Source of the DNA: CAMFTQ01 sp051881615
GTDB lineage: Bacteria; Bacillota; Clostridia; Oscillospirales; Acutalibacteraceae
Direction: 5' to 3'
Length of the DNA: 34,038 nt
Assembly: GCA_051881615.1 (NCBI GenBank)
Contig: JBJEQF010000026.1
Span: 1-34,038 of the forward strand
Part shown: positions 9,306-17,166 of the stretch, piece after piece
Numbering within the stretch: position 1 is the first letter of the stretch
Layout of the letters: the number at the start of each line of letters is the position of its first letter
The notes under the pieces: model-generated
Told to the model about the DNA's origin: nothing
Databases searched by the model: none
Seen by the model: only the letters and a program-made list of their open reading frames with translations
Translations under genes and position numbers: made by a program

Positions 9306-10505
9306 ATGAACAGAATTAAAAAATTAACAGCAGTCATTCTGGCTTTTGCTATGGTGCTTGCTCTTGCAAGCTGCGGCACACCGATAAGCCTTACAAAGGA
9401 ATGGTCATTTAAAAACGCTACAGAGGAGCTTCCGATAGGCGTTTACATCTATTCGCTCTACACAGCCTACAATCAGGCTTCAACATACGCAAAGGACGCT
9501 GAGGGCTATGACGCCGCAAAATCCTTTATGGATCTGACCATCAAGGACGAGGACGGCAAGGAGTCTGTAGCAAAGGACTGGATTTTAACAGAAGCAAAGA
9601 AAATCACAAAGAGCATTTTAGCTATCGACGCAGAGCTTGAAAAGATGGGCGTTACGGCTTCTCCCGATCAGGTGGAGCTTGCTAAGGAAAGCTCTAAGAT
9701 TGACTGGGAGCAGGGCGGTCAGTACGCAAGCTACTACGCTCAGATGGGCTATCAGATGACTCCCTACAAGAACATTTTAGAGCCTTACGGCATTTCATTT
9801 GAAAGCTATCACAAGTCAACATACCTTGCACAGGTAATGCAGGACACACTCTTCAGAGCAATCTATGACGAGGGCGGCACAAAGGCAGTATCTGACGAGG
9901 ATTTACAGAAGTTCTTCCTTGACAGCTACACAGATTACAGCTATTTTCAGGTTAATTTCAAAAAAGCAAGCACAGACGAGGACGGCAACACAACATCTGT
10001 TGCTATGACAGATAAAGAAAAGAACGCTGTAAAGAAAAACCTCGACAAATACGTAAGCCTTATCAATAAGGACGGCAAGGACTACAAAGCAGCCGTTGAC
10101 GCTTATATGAAAGATTACAAGGATACGGTTACAACCGATCCTACAGTTTCAGCAACAGAAATCGTAGACAAGAGCAGCTCGCTTTCTAACGAGGACTTAA
10201 AGGCTGCAATCAAAAAGCTTGAAACAGGCAAGGCAACAGTAGTTTCATCAGGCGAGGGCGAAAACGAGGTTTGCTACGTTGTTTACAAGGGCGACATCAA
10301 AAAGTCGGAATATATAAAGAACAACAGAATAAATGTTGTAGCAGCTATGAAGATAGACGAGTTCAACAGCTTCGTTGACGAAATAACAGAAAAGGTTGAG
10401 TGCGAAGAAAACACATCAGCTATAAACAAATACAACCCGACAATGTTTGAGGATTTCAGCAACGTAACAACTACCTCTGCAAACGATAGCACTAAGGACG
10501 AATAA
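9306..10505 (+). CDS. PrsA/SurA-like lipoprotein, putative foldase without a clear PPIase motif
   Basis: A 399-residue secreted lipoprotein: Lys-rich start, hydrophobic core, and lipobox LASC with lipidated Cys 23. The body is Lys/Asp/Glu-rich and helical, with a tail (residues about 340-399) like the end of clostridial foldase lipoproteins. Genes of this type often follow mfd in clostridia, which supports the assignment. A parvulin-type rotamase domain with its usual GGDLG motif cannot be seen, so it may be a chaperone without isomerase activity or only a distant relative. ATG 9306 was preferred over an upstream in-frame start because it has AAGGACGG before it and begins the signal peptide directly. 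Confidence 0.65.
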   Translation: MNRIKKLTAVILAFAMVLALASCGTPISLTKEWSFKNATEELPIGVYIYSLYTAYNQASTYAKDAEGYDAAKSFMDLTIKDEDGKESVAKDWILTEAKKITKSILAIDAELEKMGVTASPDQVELAKESSKIDWEQGGQYASYYAQMGYQMTPYKNILEPYGISFESYHKSTYLAQVMQDTLFRAIYDEGGTKAVSDEDLQKFFLDSYTDYSYFQVNFKKASTDEDGNTTSVAMTDKEKNAVKKNLDKYVSLINKDGKDYKAAVDAYMKDYKDTVTTDPTVSATEIVDKSSSLSNEDLKAAIKKLETGKATVVSSGEGENEVCYVVYKGDIKKSEYIKNNRINVVAAMKIDEFNSFVDEITEKVECEENTSAINKYNPTMFEDFSNVTTTSANDSTKDE

Positions 10506-10540
10506 TTTATAATTCGATTAGACATACCGGGGTGATTACA

Positions 10541-11410
10541 GTGAAAATTTCAAGAATAAAAAAGAATTTAATAGCTGCAATACTTTGCGGTACTATGCTT
10601 ATCGGTGCTTTTTCTGTCACTGCTTTGGCAGTGGGCGAGGACGATATCTACGATGACCCTGCCACTACCGATGTATATGACGATCCGACAGATCCTCCTG
10701 CTGACGAAACCGACCCTGAACCGACAGATGATCCGTCAGCAGAAGATCCGACATATGAGGATATAACCGATCCCGTTACCGAAGAAACAACCGAGGAAAC
10801 AACGGATGAGGAAACACAGTATACTGACTATACACAGGACTATACTGACCCCGAAACTACCGAGGAAGAGTACGATTATACAGAAGAAACAACGAAGTAT
10901 TATTTTGATACAGACAACGATTACGACCCGAATGCTACCTACGAGGAGTACACAACACCTACGGTAGACCTGTATAAGTCCGACTCAAAGGTCGATACAA
11001 ACACCTTGGACAAGGACGACTGGTCAAAAATCCTTACGGGACTTCAGAACGCAAACGGCTCTGACGACGGCGATGATTTCTCTGCAATACAGAACAACAC
11101 CGCCAAGGGCGACTCGGGTCAGTGGTATCTGTATCTGGGCATTGCGTTTGTTGCGGCTTCTGTATTAGGCTTTGGATATGCGTTTATTTCATGGCAAAAG
11201 CAAAGACAGGCGTATGCGGCGGCAGGCGGCGGAAAAAAAGCCGACAGCACAGCTAAAAAATCAACAGCCCGCCACAGCAGTACAAAGCGTGACAAAAGCG
11301 ACTACGGCGACAGCTACTCACAGCAGAGCAGAAAAACCAGTAAGCAGGACACCGCCGACATAAAACTGCCCGATGACAAAGGCAATTCAAACGGCAGACA
11401 CTTTAAATAA
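10541..11410 (+). CDS. Acidic Thr/Pro-rich surface protein with C-terminal membrane anchor
   Basis: 289 residues, family not recognised. Layout: signal peptide (residues 1-30, ending VTALA); a long acidic region of Asp/Glu/Thr/Pro/Tyr repeats (about 31-150) such as DPTDPPADETDPEPTDDPS; a short less repetitive part; one membrane segment near 195-217 (YLGIAFVAASVLGFGYAF); and a basic Lys/Ser/Gln-rich tail that would lie in the cytoplasm. GTG 10541 is chosen because GGGGTGAT (10530-10537) is placed to serve it; the GTG at 10532 lies inside that site. It follows the lipoprotein gene by 35 bases and probably shares its transcript. A role at the cell surface is inference. Confidence 0.7.
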   Translation: MKISRIKKNLIAAILCGTMLIGAFSVTALAVGEDDIYDDPATTDVYDDPTDPPADETDPEPTDDPSAEDPTYEDITDPVTEETTEETTDEETQYTDYTQDYTDPETTEEEYDYTEETTKYYFDTDNDYDPNATYEEYTTPTVDLYKSDSKVDTNTLDKDDWSKILTGLQNANGSDDGDDFSAIQNNTAKGDSGQWYLYLGIAFVAASVLGFGYAFISWQKQRQAYAAAGGGKKADSTAKKSTARHSSTKRDKSDYGDSYSQQSRKTSKQDTADIKLPDDKGNSNGRHFK

Positions 11411-11421
11411 TTTTAAAATAC

Positions 11422-11458
11422 AGCTGTATCGGGAGATTTTTCGGTACAGCTTGTTTTT
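11422..11458 (+). terminator. Probable terminator after the surface-protein gene
   Basis: AGCTGTA (11422-11428) pairs with TACAGCT (11445-11451), with weaker inner pairing, then TGTTTTTA. It lies 12 bases past the stop codon. Confidence 0.55.
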
Positions 11459-11502
11459 AGTTTCTTATATTTGTGTGATAATATAATTTTATGACTTGAT
11501 GT

Positions 11503-11542
11503 TAATGAATAATGAATGATGAAGAATGAATAATGAATAATT
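11503..11542. repeat. Dispersed AATGAATAATGAATGATGA-type repeat, copy 1
   Basis: Short degenerate iterations of AATGA(A/T)(A/G)ATG. The same motif recurs at about 13694-13724, 26520-26560 and 33761-33799, always between genes. Read in the other direction it gives the spurious IIHYSFFIIHYSL peptide. Confidence 0.7.
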
Positions 11543-12050
11543 GTAGCAGAGATGAACTTCATCAAGGCAACAAAACTATAAATCAGCCGAAACAAATATT
11601 TTCTTTTGAAGCTTTTCTTTTTAAAAAAGAAAAGCAAAACGCACTGCACCAGCCGAAGCGAAGCGTAGGCGGATAAGGGATTCCAAAGGGTCACTGACCC
11701 TTTGGTCGTTTAGGGATAGGGGATTTTTAAGGGGAAAGGGGATCGAAACCCCTTTTCCCTTAAATCTGCTTTCTTTTGCAACTTTTCTTTTCAGATAAAA
11801 GAAAAGTTGAGAAACGTATGATTAAGATGAAGTTCAAAAAGGAAACATAATCTATAAAACAGATGAAACCGAAACTTTTCTTTTCTTTCTTTTCTTTTCA
11901 AAAAAGAAAAGAAAAATCCTATGATAGTGATGAATTTCACCAAAGAAACAAAATCTATAAAACAGATGAAACCGAAACTTTTCTTTTCTTCCTTTTCTCT
12001 TCAAAAAAGAAAAAAATCATATGATAATGCTGAATTTCACCAATAAAAAA
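11543..12050. repeat. Gene-free array of degenerate repeats and hairpins
   Basis: This fills most of the 786-base gap between the surface-protein gene and pdxS. A module of roughly 100 bases (CTATAAAACAGATGAAACCG, then a CTTTTCTTTT...AAAAGAAAAG hairpin, then GATGAATTTCACCAAAGAAAC) occurs about four times. The clearest two start at 11851 and 11954, a 103-base period; more diverged copies lie near 11547 and 11780. Perfect or near-perfect stems are at 11611-11635, 11683-11705 (CCAAAGGGTCA with its complement), 11727-11763 and 11780-11808. The central stems around 11650-11765 are GC-richer than the rest. No believable reading frame was found in the stretch. Confidence 0.75.
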
Positions 12051-12196
12051 TAAGCTATGAAGAAAAGAATTCACAAGTCAAAAAAATAAATCAATCCAAA
12101 CTGTTACTGAAAAAATTTAAAAAACTGTCCCTTTTATTTTTATCGACAAAATGTTATTATAATCATAATTAAAATTTACTAAAAGGAGTTTTCAAA

Positions 12197-13069
12197 ATGT
12201 CAGAGAGATATGAACTTAACAAAAACCTTGCACAAATGCTCAAGGGCGGCGTAATTATGGACGTTACTACACCCGAGCAGGCAAAAATCGCTCAGGAGGC
12301 AGGCGCTTGCGCAGTTATGGCTCTTGAGAGAATTCCTGCTGACATTCGTGCCGCAGGCGGCGTTTCAAGAATGAGCGACCCTAAGATGATCAAGGGTATT
12401 CAGCAGGCTGTTACAATCCCTGTAATGGCAAAGTGCCGTATCGGTCATTTTGCAGAGGCTCAGATTTTGCAGGCTATCGAGATTGACTACATTGACGAGA
12501 GCGAGGTGCTTTCACCTGCTGACGATAAGTACCACATTGACAAAACAAAGTTTGACGTTCCTTTTGTCTGCGGTGCAAAGGATCTCGGCGAGGCTCTTCG
12601 CAGAATTAACGAGGGTGCTTCAATGATCAGAACAAAGGGCGAGCCGGGCACAGGCGACGTTGTTCAGGCTGTTCGCCATATGAGAATGATGCAAAGCGAA
12701 ATCAGACGTCTTGTATCAATGAGCGAGGACGAGCTTTTCGAGGCTGCAAAACAGCTTCAGGTTCCGTTTGACCTTGTTATGTACGTTCACAAAAACGGCA
12801 AGCTCCCTGTTGTAAACTTTGCTGCAGGCGGTGTTGCAACTCCTGCCGACGCGGCTCTTATGATGCAGCTCGGTGCTGAGGGCGTATTCGTAGGCTCGGG
12901 CATATTCAAGTCAGGCAACCCGAAGAAGAGAGCAGAGGCTATCGTTAAGGCTGTAACAAACTACACAGACGCTAAGCTTATCGCAGAGCTTTCAGAGGAT
13001 TTAGGCGAGGCTATGGTAGGCATTAACGAGCAGGAAATTCAGATTTTAATGGCAGAAAGAGGAAAGTAA
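12197..13069 (+). CDS. pdxS: Pyridoxal 5'-phosphate synthase, lyase subunit
   Basis: Condenses ribose 5-phosphate, glyceraldehyde 3-phosphate and ammonia into PLP (DXP-independent pathway). The 290-residue TIM-barrel protein is full length. The two active-site lysines are visible: PVMAKCRIGH (Lys 79) and MIRTKGEPGTGD (Lys 147). GGVIMDV carries the conserved Asp (residue 22). AAAAGGAG precedes the ATG. Ammonia comes from PdxT, encoded one base downstream. TATAAT at 12158-12163 may be the -10, but a convincing -35 is not seen. Confidence 0.98.
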   Translation: MSERYELNKNLAQMLKGGVIMDVTTPEQAKIAQEAGACAVMALERIPADIRAAGGVSRMSDPKMIKGIQQAVTIPVMAKCRIGHFAEAQILQAIEIDYIDESEVLSPADDKYHIDKTKFDVPFVCGAKDLGEALRRINEGASMIRTKGEPGTGDVVQAVRHMRMMQSEIRRLVSMSEDELFEAAKQLQVPFDLVMYVHKNGKLPVVNFAAGGVATPADAALMMQLGAEGVFVGSGIFKSGNPKKRAEAIVKAVTNYTDAKLIAELSEDLGEAMVGINEQEIQILMAERGK

Positions 13070-13070
13070 T

Positions 13071-13637
13071 ATGACGGTTGCTGTTCTTGCCTTACAGGGC
13101 GCTTTTGAGGAGCACAGAAAAATGCTTGCAAAGCTCGGCGCAGACAGCTTTGAAATAAGGCAGAAAAAAGACGCCGAAAGGGAATTTGACGGTCTGATTA
13201 TCCCCGGCGGAGAAAGCACTGTTATGGGCAAGCTTTTGCACGAGCTTGATTTGTTTGATATTATCAAAGAAAAAATTGAAAGCGGAATTCCTGTTTTCGG
13301 CACGTGCGCAGGGCTTATACTTCTTGCTAAGAAAATTGACAACGACAGTGTAACTCACCTTGCCACAATGGATATCACAGCACAGAGAAACGCCTACGGC
13401 AGACAGCTCGGCAGCTTTTTCACTAAAGCTGATTTCGGCGATGAAAGGGACGTTCCTATGACCTTTATCAGAGCGCCGTATATAAAGTCGGTTGACGGCG
13501 ACACAGTTGTGCTGTCAGAGGTTGACGGCAAAATCGTAGCCGCAAGGCAGGGCAATCAGCTTGTAACGGCTTTTCATCCGGAATTAAACGATGACACAAG
13601 AATTCACCGTTATTTCCTTGATATGATAAAGAAATAA
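13071..13637 (+). CDS. pdxT: Pyridoxal 5'-phosphate synthase, glutaminase subunit
   Basis: Class I glutamine amidotransferase that hydrolyses glutamine and channels ammonia to PdxS. 188 residues. The catalytic triad is visible: Cys 79 in VFGTCAGL, and His 169 and Glu 171 in TAFHPEL. The oxyanion-region motif IIPGGEST is at about 43-50. It begins one base after the pdxS stop, indicating tight cotranscription, and ends just before a strong terminator. Confidence 0.98.
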   Translation: MTVAVLALQGAFEEHRKMLAKLGADSFEIRQKKDAEREFDGLIIPGGESTVMGKLLHELDLFDIIKEKIESGIPVFGTCAGLILLAKKIDNDSVTHLATMDITAQRNAYGRQLGSFFTKADFGDERDVPMTFIRAPYIKSVDGDTVVLSEVDGKIVAARQGNQLVTAFHPELNDDTRIHRYFLDMIKK

Positions 13638-13650
13638 TTTAAAAATTTAA

Positions 13651-13692
13651 GGCTGTATCAAACTCACTTGGGTTCTGATACAGCCTTTCTTG
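13651..13692 (+). terminator. Intrinsic terminator of pdxST
   Basis: GGCTGTATCA (13651-13660) pairs perfectly with TGATACAGCC (13676-13685), followed by TTTCTT. Confidence 0.85.
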
Positions 13693-13693
13693 T

Positions 13694-13724
13694 ATAATGA
13701 ATGATGAATGATGATGAATAATTA
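13694..13724. repeat. Dispersed AATGAATGATGA-type repeat, copy 2
   Basis: Iterated AATGAATGATGAATGATG between the pdxST terminator and the ferredoxin terminator. It is followed by a separate perfect hairpin (stem GCTTTTCGC, 13737-13757). Confidence 0.65.
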
Positions 13725-13758
13725 AAAATTTCGGTTGCTTTTCGCTAAGCGAAAAGCT

Positions 13759-13790
13759 AAACAAAAACGGCAAGGGAAAACCCTTGCCGT
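13759..13790 (-). terminator. Intrinsic terminator of the ferredoxin gene
   Basis: ACGGCAAGGG (13767-13776) pairs perfectly with CCCTTGCCGT (13781-13790) around AAAA. On the minus strand the stem is followed by TTTTTGTTT, so it terminates the leftward ferredoxin transcript. Confidence 0.8.
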
Positions 13791-13806
13791 TTGATGTAAA
13801 CATCTA

Positions 13807-13977
13807 TTAGCCCTGACTTGGAGCACCAACAGGACAAACATCTGCACAAGCGCCGCACTCTACGCAAGCGTCAGCGTCAATAACGTACTTGCCGTCACCC
13901 TCAGCGATACAACCGCTTGGGCACTGATCAGCACAAGCACCGCATGAAATGCAGTCATCAGAAATTACATATGCCAT
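13807..13977 (-). CDS. 2[4Fe-4S] ferredoxin, 56 residues
   Basis: Small clostridial-type electron carrier. It begins MAYVISDDCISCGACADQCP and has two cluster motifs, Cys 9/12/15/19 and Cys 38/41/44/48, each CxxCxxCxxxCP. An additional Cys 23 follows the first motif. The ATG (13977) is preceded on the minus strand by AGGAGG at good spacing. It is monocistronic: its own terminator lies downstream, and the next leftward gene upstream is ricT. Likely partners are pyruvate:ferredoxin oxidoreductase and hydrogenase elsewhere in the genome (inference). Confidence 0.95.
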   Translation of the reverse strand: MAYVISDDCISCGACADQCPSGCIAEGDGKYVIDADACVECGACADVCPVGAPSQG

Positions 13978-14066
13978 TGTGAAAACCTCCTTTTAAATTT
14001 TCAATTATATTGTAGCATATTTTTTAAAAAATGCAACGTTTTTAAAGTAAAATAGAAGAAAAATTA

Positions 14067-14933
14067 TTATTCAAGTCCTTTTAGCTGTTCAAGATCCTTT
14101 TTGTCAACCTTGATATAGCCGTCCTTAACGAGCTTTACCTGCTTAACGCTATAGGTATGCGCAGGAGCTTCTTGAGGTGTGTTGTCAAGCTTTACCTTTA
14201 ATGTGCGTGTGATAAGGTTTACATCAACAACAAGACCGCTTCCGTCGGGAGTTTTTACTATTGCTCCGATTTTCGGAGTAGTTTTGAGAAGATCCGTGTA
14301 AGCCTCCTGCTCATATTTCAGACAGCACATAAGCCTGCCGCACGTGCCCGATATCTTAGACGGAGAGAGCGACAGCCCCTGCTCCTTTGCCATTTTGATA
14401 GAAACAGGCTGAAAATCGCCCAGAAAGCTGTTACAGCAAAACGGTCTGCCGCATATGCCCAAGCCGCCGAGCATCTTAGCCTCATCACGCACACCTATCT
14501 GCCTTAGCTCAATTCTCGTTCTGAATACCGACGCTAAGTCCTTAACAAGCATACGGAAGTCTACTCTGCCGTCAGCCGTAAAGTAAAACAGAATTTTGCT
14601 GTTGTCAAACGTGTATTCAACGTCCACTAAGTGCATTTCGAGCTTATGCTCTGCAATTTTCTTTTCGCATATTTCAAAAGCCTGAAGCTGTTTTACCTTG
14701 TTTTCCTCAAGCACCTTCAAATCCTGCTCTGTTGCGATTCTGATGAGCTTTTTAAGAGGGTGAACTATTGAATCATCGTCAACCTCCTTGTTCGGTGTAA
14801 CCACCTCGCCGCACTCTATTCCTCGTGCAGTTTCAACTATTACCATATCGCCCGAATTTAACGAGTTTCCGTCAGGGTCAAAAAAATAAACCTTGCCGAC
14901 CTCTTTAAATCTGACGCCAATTACCTCTGCCAT
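14067..14933 (-). CDS. ricT: PSP1-domain regulatory iron-sulfur protein RicT (YaaT)
   Basis: 288 residues. In Bacillus the RicA/RicF/RicT complex binds Fe-S clusters, promotes RNase Y-dependent mRNA maturation and affects sporulation and competence. The conserved PSP1 signatures are visible: VGKVYFFDP at the start, GGLGICGRPFCCNSFL, and SGTCGRLMCCLKYE with the cluster-binding cysteines. ATG 14933 (MAEVIGVRF) is chosen over an in-frame start ten codons upstream because AAGGAGG precedes it. It overlaps the end of holB by 13 bases, the same holB-yaaT order as in Bacillus. Confidence 0.93.
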   Translation of the reverse strand: MAEVIGVRFKEVGKVYFFDPDGNSLNSGDMVIVETARGIECGEVVTPNKEVDDDSIVHPLKKLIRIATEQDLKVLEENKVKQLQAFEICEKKIAEHKLEMHLVDVEYTFDNSKILFYFTADGRVDFRMLVKDLASVFRTRIELRQIGVRDEAKMLGGLGICGRPFCCNSFLGDFQPVSIKMAKEQGLSLSPSKISGTCGRLMCCLKYEQEAYTDLLKTTPKIGAIVKTPDGSGLVVDVNLITRTLKVKLDNTPQEAPAHTYSVKQVKLVKDGYIKVDKKDLEQLKGLE

Positions 14934-15793
14934 GCAATCCTCCTTAATTCGCCGCACAACCACGTTGTGAGCAAATTTATATCTATATTGTAGTCAATTT
15001 TTGAAATTGCGCTGTTTATCACGTCAATCATTGATAAAAGCCTTGACTTAGTAAGCTTTAGCGATAATTTTTCGGCTGACGCCCTATCCGTAACGGCACC
15101 TGAGCCTATTGAAAGCGACAAAGCGTCCCTGAAAATATCACGAACACAGGAAAGAACAGTTACAGCCTCTTTTCTGTCAGCAATTTTTCCGAGATTTAAA
15201 AGTAAATTTATCTCTTTTACATCAACAACAGACAACGCTATGCTTTTTGCAAGGCTTAAAACCTCGGGCGACAGCTCTGCCTTATCGTCAATACTGAAAA
15301 CAGTACATCTTGACAATATGGTAGAGAGCAATGAGCCTGCTTTTTCGCACGTCAATATGAACATCACGTTTTTCGGCGGCTCCTCAAGCGTTTTCAAAAA
15401 GGCGTTCTGAGCAACAGGTGCCATACGCTTGTCGGCTTCAAATAGCAGATACACCTTTTTGTCAGCTTCATTCGGCTTGATTACCGAGCTTTTCGTGATT
15501 TTTCGTATTTCCTCAACAGATATCGAGTCTGTCTTGCCTGAACCCTGCGCCTTGATTATATCACAGTGGCTGTCCGAGCTTGCTTTCTGACAATGACGGC
15601 ATTTTCCGCACGGACGGTTTTTGACATCTTCGTTACCGCAGACTGCCCAATTTGCCAAAAGCCTTGCCAGAGCCTGCCGTTTTTCGGCACTGCCGCCGTT
15701 TATAACGACTGCGTGAGGAAAGCGGTTGCTGTCAGCCAAGGAACACAGCTGATTTTTCAGTTGTTCGCCGATATCAAAATCAAAAAAATTCAC
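14921..15793 (-). CDS. holB: DNA polymerase III delta' subunit
   Basis: Clamp-loader subunit, 290 residues, GTG start at 15793 with GGAGGAAG upstream. N-terminal AAA+ fold with a degenerate P-loop (NGGSAEKRQALA, no Walker Lys-Thr), as expected for the non-ATP-binding delta' subunit. The zinc module has Cys 52, 62, 65 and 68 (PCGKCRHC). Further motifs are AQNAFLKTLEEPP and the SRC arginine-finger motif (STILSRCTVF). The C-terminal part is less conserved. Translationally linked to ricT by overlap. Confidence 0.93.
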   Translation of the reverse strand: MNFFDFDIGEQLKNQLCSLADSNRFPHAVVINGGSAEKRQALARLLANWAVCGNEDVKNRPCGKCRHCQKASSDSHCDIIKAQGSGKTDSISVEEIRKITKSSVIKPNEADKKVYLLFEADKRMAPVAQNAFLKTLEEPPKNVMFILTCEKAGSLLSTILSRCTVFSIDDKAELSPEVLSLAKSIALSVVDVKEINLLLNLGKIADRKEAVTVLSCVRDIFRDALSLSIGSGAVTDRASAEKLSLKLTKSRLLSMIDVINSAISKIDYNIDINLLTTWLCGELRRIAWQR

Positions 15794-15823
15794 AGACTTC
15801 CTCCAAAAAATATCACTTTATCA

Positions 15824-15852
15824 ATTTTACCATATTAAAATTAAAAAATCAA
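15824..15852 (-). promoter_or_regulatory. Candidate holB-ricT promoter
   Basis: On the minus strand: TTGATT (15847-15852), 17-base spacer, TAAAAT (15824-15829), about 30 bases upstream of the GTG start. Confidence 0.5.
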
Positions 15853-15870
15853 ATTATTTTATCAATGTTT

Positions 15871-16335
15871 TTATATTTTCACCGTATTTGTCATAATTCC
15901 CTTGTCGGTTATGTCAATATACCCGAATGTAGAGGAGTACCCGTGACAGCTTCCGGGGTTTAAAATGTATAGTCCGTCATCATATTCGGTGCAGGGTACG
16001 TGCGTGTGGCCGAAAACAACAATGTCGGCTTTTTGCTCTCGTGCCGCACAGACAAGCGTGTAAAGTCCCGCTTTAACAGAATATCTGTGACCGTGCGTAA
16101 TAAATATCCTTTTGTTTTCAAGCACGACAGTTTCAGTGCTGTTAAAGCTGCTTGCCCAGTCGTTGTTTCCTCTTACGCAGATATACATCTTGTCGGGATA
16201 TTTTCTTTTAATATACTCAATATCGCTCTCACCGTCACCGCAGAAAATTATAACCTCGGCTGATTTGTGCATACGAACAGCCTTATCCATTTTCGTAAAA
16301 TCTCCGTGGCTGTCAGAAAAAACAAGTATTCTCAT
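15871..16335 (-). CDS. YfcE/MJ0936-type metallophosphodiesterase
   Basis: A 154-residue calcineurin-like phosphoesterase with the complete metal-binding set: FSDSHGD near residue 6 (D, H), IIFCGDGESD, CVRGNNDW, FITHGHRY and VFGHTHVP. Members hydrolyse phosphodiesters, but the physiological substrate is usually unknown. ATG 16335 is used because AGGAGATTTTTT lies upstream and the protein then starts directly with the first beta strand; the longer open frame adds residues with no family match. It is transcribed away from the small-gene cluster, with a possible -10 TATAAT at 16372-16377 on the minus strand. Confidence 0.93.
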   Translation of the reverse strand: MRILVFSDSHGDFTKMDKAVRMHKSAEVIIFCGDGESDIEYIKRKYPDKMYICVRGNNDWASSFNSTETVVLENKRIFITHGHRYSVKAGLYTLVCAAREQKADIVVFGHTHVPCTEYDDGLYILNPGSCHGYSSTFGYIDITDKGIMTNTVKI

Positions 16336-16405
16336 AAAAAATCTCCTGTAATAAATTTTACCGACCTGCATATTATAATACAAAGTGCGAAAAAAATAAA
16401 GGCAT

Positions 16406-16437
16406 ACCGCAGAATTGTGATGTGAATTTTGTGCGGT
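16406..16437. repeat. Inverted repeat ACCGCA...TGCGGT upstream of the small-gene cluster
   Basis: ACCGCA (16406-16411) and TGCGGT (16432-16437) flank a 20-base centre with partial further pairing. A related, stronger repeat lies at 16707-16730, on the other side of the first small gene. Confidence 0.45.
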
Positions 16438-16467
16438 GTTGCCTGAGATATTGAAAGGGTGATTTAG

Positions 16468-16701
16468 GTGGCAAACCAAGAGGAAATAAACAGACTGATT
16501 GATAATCTGTCAAAGCGCCTCGGAAAAGAGCCGCAGCAGATTAAAAAGGCGGCGCAAGACGGAAATATGCAGAGTATTCTACAGGGAATGAACAGTACAC
16601 AGGCGGCAAGGCTTGAAAAAATCCTGTCAGACCCCGAGGCTTCAAAAAAGATACTCGACACACCGCAGGCGCAGGCGCTTATCAAAAAGCTGATAGGCTG
16701 A
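16468..16701 (+). CDS. Small hypothetical protein, first of three GTG-started genes
   Basis: 77 residues, GTG start with AAAGGGTGAT upstream. Helical and charged, no signal peptide or membrane segment. It contains LEKILSDPEASKKIL (about 49-63), similar to ISQILSDPNALEQVK near the start of the next protein, which suggests related modules. The family is not recognised. It is oriented away from the phosphoesterase gene and heads a probable operon ending at the terminator at 17554. Confidence 0.75.
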   Translation: MANQEEINRLIDNLSKRLGKEPQQIKKAAQDGNMQSILQGMNSTQAARLEKILSDPEASKKILDTPQAQALIKKLIG

Positions 16702-16706
16702 ACCGT

Positions 16707-16730
16707 TACCGCACAGTATAGTGTGCGGTA
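16707..16730. repeat. Perfect 9-bp inverted repeat between small genes
   Basis: TACCGCACA (16707-16715) and TGTGCGGTA (16722-16730) around GTATAG. There is no T-tract on either side, so it is not a standard terminator. It could be an mRNA hairpin or a palindromic protein-binding site. Confidence 0.65.
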
Positions 16731-16769
16731 CATACATATAATAAACGACGATATACCGAAGGGAATGAA

Positions 16770-17144
16770 GTGAATGTGGACGATTTACAGCAAAAAATAA
16801 GTCAGATATTGTCAGATCCGAATGCGCTTGAACAGGTTAAGAGCTTAGGCAGTATGTTAGGACTTGCACCCTCAGGCAATACGGGTACGCAGCAGCCTGC
16901 CATACCTCAGCCGCCGAAAAAGGAAACCGTATCAAACGAGATGATGCCGCCTGACACGATAGGAACAATTACAAAAATTATGCCGATATTATCCTCAATA
17001 AAGCAAGAGGACGAAAGCACAAGGCTTCTGTCGGCACTTCGCCCTTTTTTAAGCGCAGAAAAGCAGAAAAAGCTTGACGAAGCAAGAAAAATGCTTCAGC
17101 TATTAAGAATTTTACCGATGATAAAAGGCTCGGGCTTGTTTTGA
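16770..17144 (+). CDS. Hypothetical protein, second of three GTG-started genes
   Basis: 124 residues, GTG start with AAGGGA at 16759-16764. The N-terminal helical part (DLQQKISQILSDPNALEQVK) resembles a segment of the preceding protein. A Pro/Gln/Thr-rich linker follows (about 30-60), then a C-terminal helical part with RLLSALRPFLSAEKQKKLDE and a hydrophobic end LLRILPMIKGSGLF. No signal peptide. The family is not recognised with confidence. Confidence 0.75.
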   Translation: MNVDDLQQKISQILSDPNALEQVKSLGSMLGLAPSGNTGTQQPAIPQPPKKETVSNEMMPPDTIGTITKIMPILSSIKQEDESTRLLSALRPFLSAEKQKKLDEARKMLQLLRILPMIKGSGLF

Positions 17145-17166
17145 TATTATAAAAGGGGGAAGATAC

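Noticed and set aside
11413..11694. Minus-strand frame of 93 codons over the repeat region
   Set aside because: It crosses a terminator and the dispersed repeat; the peptide is the repeat read as protein.
11851..12035. Possible CRISPR array from the 103-base periodicity
   Set aside because: Repeats are degenerate along their whole length with no variable spacers of constant size and no cas genes nearby.
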